Part shown: piece by piece, positions 7,439 to 8,028 of the stretch
How the letters are laid out: every line of letters begins with the position of its first letter
How positions within the stretch are numbered: position 1 is the stretch's first letter
Origin: Prevotellaceae bacterium
Lineage (GTDB): Bacteria > Bacteroidota > Bacteroidia > Bacteroidales > Paludibacteraceae
NCBI GenBank assembly: GCA_031270425.1
Contig: JAISXQ010000076.1
Span: 1 to 8,028 of the forward strand
Reading direction: 5' to 3'
Length of the DNA: 8,028 nucleotides
Program-made: the position numbers and the translations under genes
The notes under the pieces: model-generated
What the model saw: only the letters and a program-made list of their open reading frames with translations
The model's database searches: none
Told to the model about the DNA's origin: nothing

Positions 7439-8028
7439 ATGCAATTCAGAGATTTAGTAAAACAGTACAACATTCTCAAACCCGAAATAGACCGGGCGAT
7501 GACAGACACAGCCGTTTCGGGCGGTTACATTATGGGTAAAGCCGTAAAAGAGTTGGAAACGCAGTTGGCGGAATACGCCGGCGTAAAACACTGTATCACT
7601 TGCGCCAACGGAACCGACGCGCTGACGCTTGCCCTAAAAGTATGGAATATCGGACAAGGCGACGCCGTTTTTGTTCCCGACTTTACTTTTTTTGCTTCGG
7701 CTGAAACGGTTTCCTTAGAAGGGGCTGCGCCTGTGTTTGTCGATGTACTGGAAGATACTTTTAACATCGACCCAAAACACTTGGAACGGCAAATCGAAAA
7801 AACGCTGAAAGAAGGAAAACTTACGCCAAAAGTAATTGTTACTGTTGATTTGTTCGGTTTGCCCGCCGATTATTTTGCCGTAAAAAAGATTGCCGAAAAA
7901 TACAATTTGTATATTCTGGAAGACGGAGCGCAAGGCTTCGGGGGACAAATCGGCGACCGCCGCGCCTGCTCAATGGGCGACATTTCCACCACGTCGTTTT
8001 TCCCCGCCAAACCGCTGGGCTGTTACGG
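7439..8028 (+). CDS. wbpE: UDP-3-keto-GlcNAcA aminotransferase (WbpE/WlbC, DegT/DnrJ family), N-terminal part, cut by the right edge
   Basis: This PLP enzyme moves an amino group from glutamate to C3 of the keto sugar made by WbpB. The frame is open from the ATG at 7439 to the window end, giving 196 complete codons of a protein usually about 360 long. It begins MQFRDLVKQY, then SGGYIMGKAVKELE, the substrate/PLP loop CANGTDALTLAL (55-66), VPDFTFFASAETV (79-91), and EDGAQGFGG (161-169) with the PLP-ring Asp162. The Schiff-base Lys191 lies in SFFPAKPLGCYG, characteristic of the WbpE group. It follows wbpD after a 120-base gap occupied by repeat units, and has only an A-run (AAAAAA) ahead of the start. 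The 3' half, containing the second half of the PLP domain and C-terminal domain, is off the window. Confidence 0.92.
   Translation, partial: MQFRDLVKQYNILKPEIDRAMTDTAVSGGYIMGKAVKELETQLAEYAGVKHCITCANGTDALTLALKVWNIGQGDAVFVPDFTFFASAETVSLEGAAPVFVDVLEDTFNIDPKHLERQIEKTLKEGKLTPKVIVTVDLFGLPADYFAVKKIAEKYNLYILEDGAQGFGGQIGDRRACSMGDISTTSFFPAKPLGCY

Overview
The window comes from a member of the Bacteroidota, most probably Bacteroidales. The evidence is the ATP synthase block atpD-atpC-(small membrane protein)-atpB on the minus strand. Several features in it are typical of the phylum: an AtpD insertion ahead of the QMNEPPG motif, a very short AtpC, and an AtpB with a signal peptide and a long N-terminal extracytoplasmic domain. 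The best promoter seen also fits the Bacteroidota -33/-7 pattern (TTTG-N20-TAnnTTTG).

Layout. Positions 1-2656 (minus strand) hold the start of the F1Fo ATP synthase operon, read right to left: atpD, atpC overlapping it by 4 nt, a three-helix membrane protein, then the 5' two-thirds or less of atpB, which runs off the left edge. Positions 2657-3041 are an AT-rich divergent intergenic region with promoter candidates in both directions. Positions 3042-8028 (plus strand) hold five genes in one direction for nucleotide-sugar synthesis: ugd, wbpA-like, wbpB-like, wbpD-like and the N-terminal half of a wbpE-like aminotransferase, cut by the right edge.

How the genes work together. The wbpA-B-D-E set matches the known Pseudomonas O5 and Bordetella wlb route. 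UDP-GlcNAc is oxidised at C6 (WbpA) and C3 (WbpB), aminated at C3 (WbpE) and N-acetylated (WbpD) to give UDP-2,3-diacetamido-2,3-dideoxy-glucuronic acid. A WbpI-type C2 epimerase could convert this to the manno form, but none lies in the window. Ugd would supply UDP-glucuronic acid in parallel. The right side is therefore probably the start of a surface polysaccharide (O-antigen or capsule) locus next to a housekeeping operon.

No wholly new protein system is visible. The least explained features are in the junctions between the sugar genes: a hairpin with the wbpB stop codon at its apex, a compound palindrome between ugd and wbpA, and two oppositely oriented arrays of a 9-nt-spaced GAATT/AATTCGC motif around the wbpD-wbpE junction, one of which encodes the C-terminus of WbpD.
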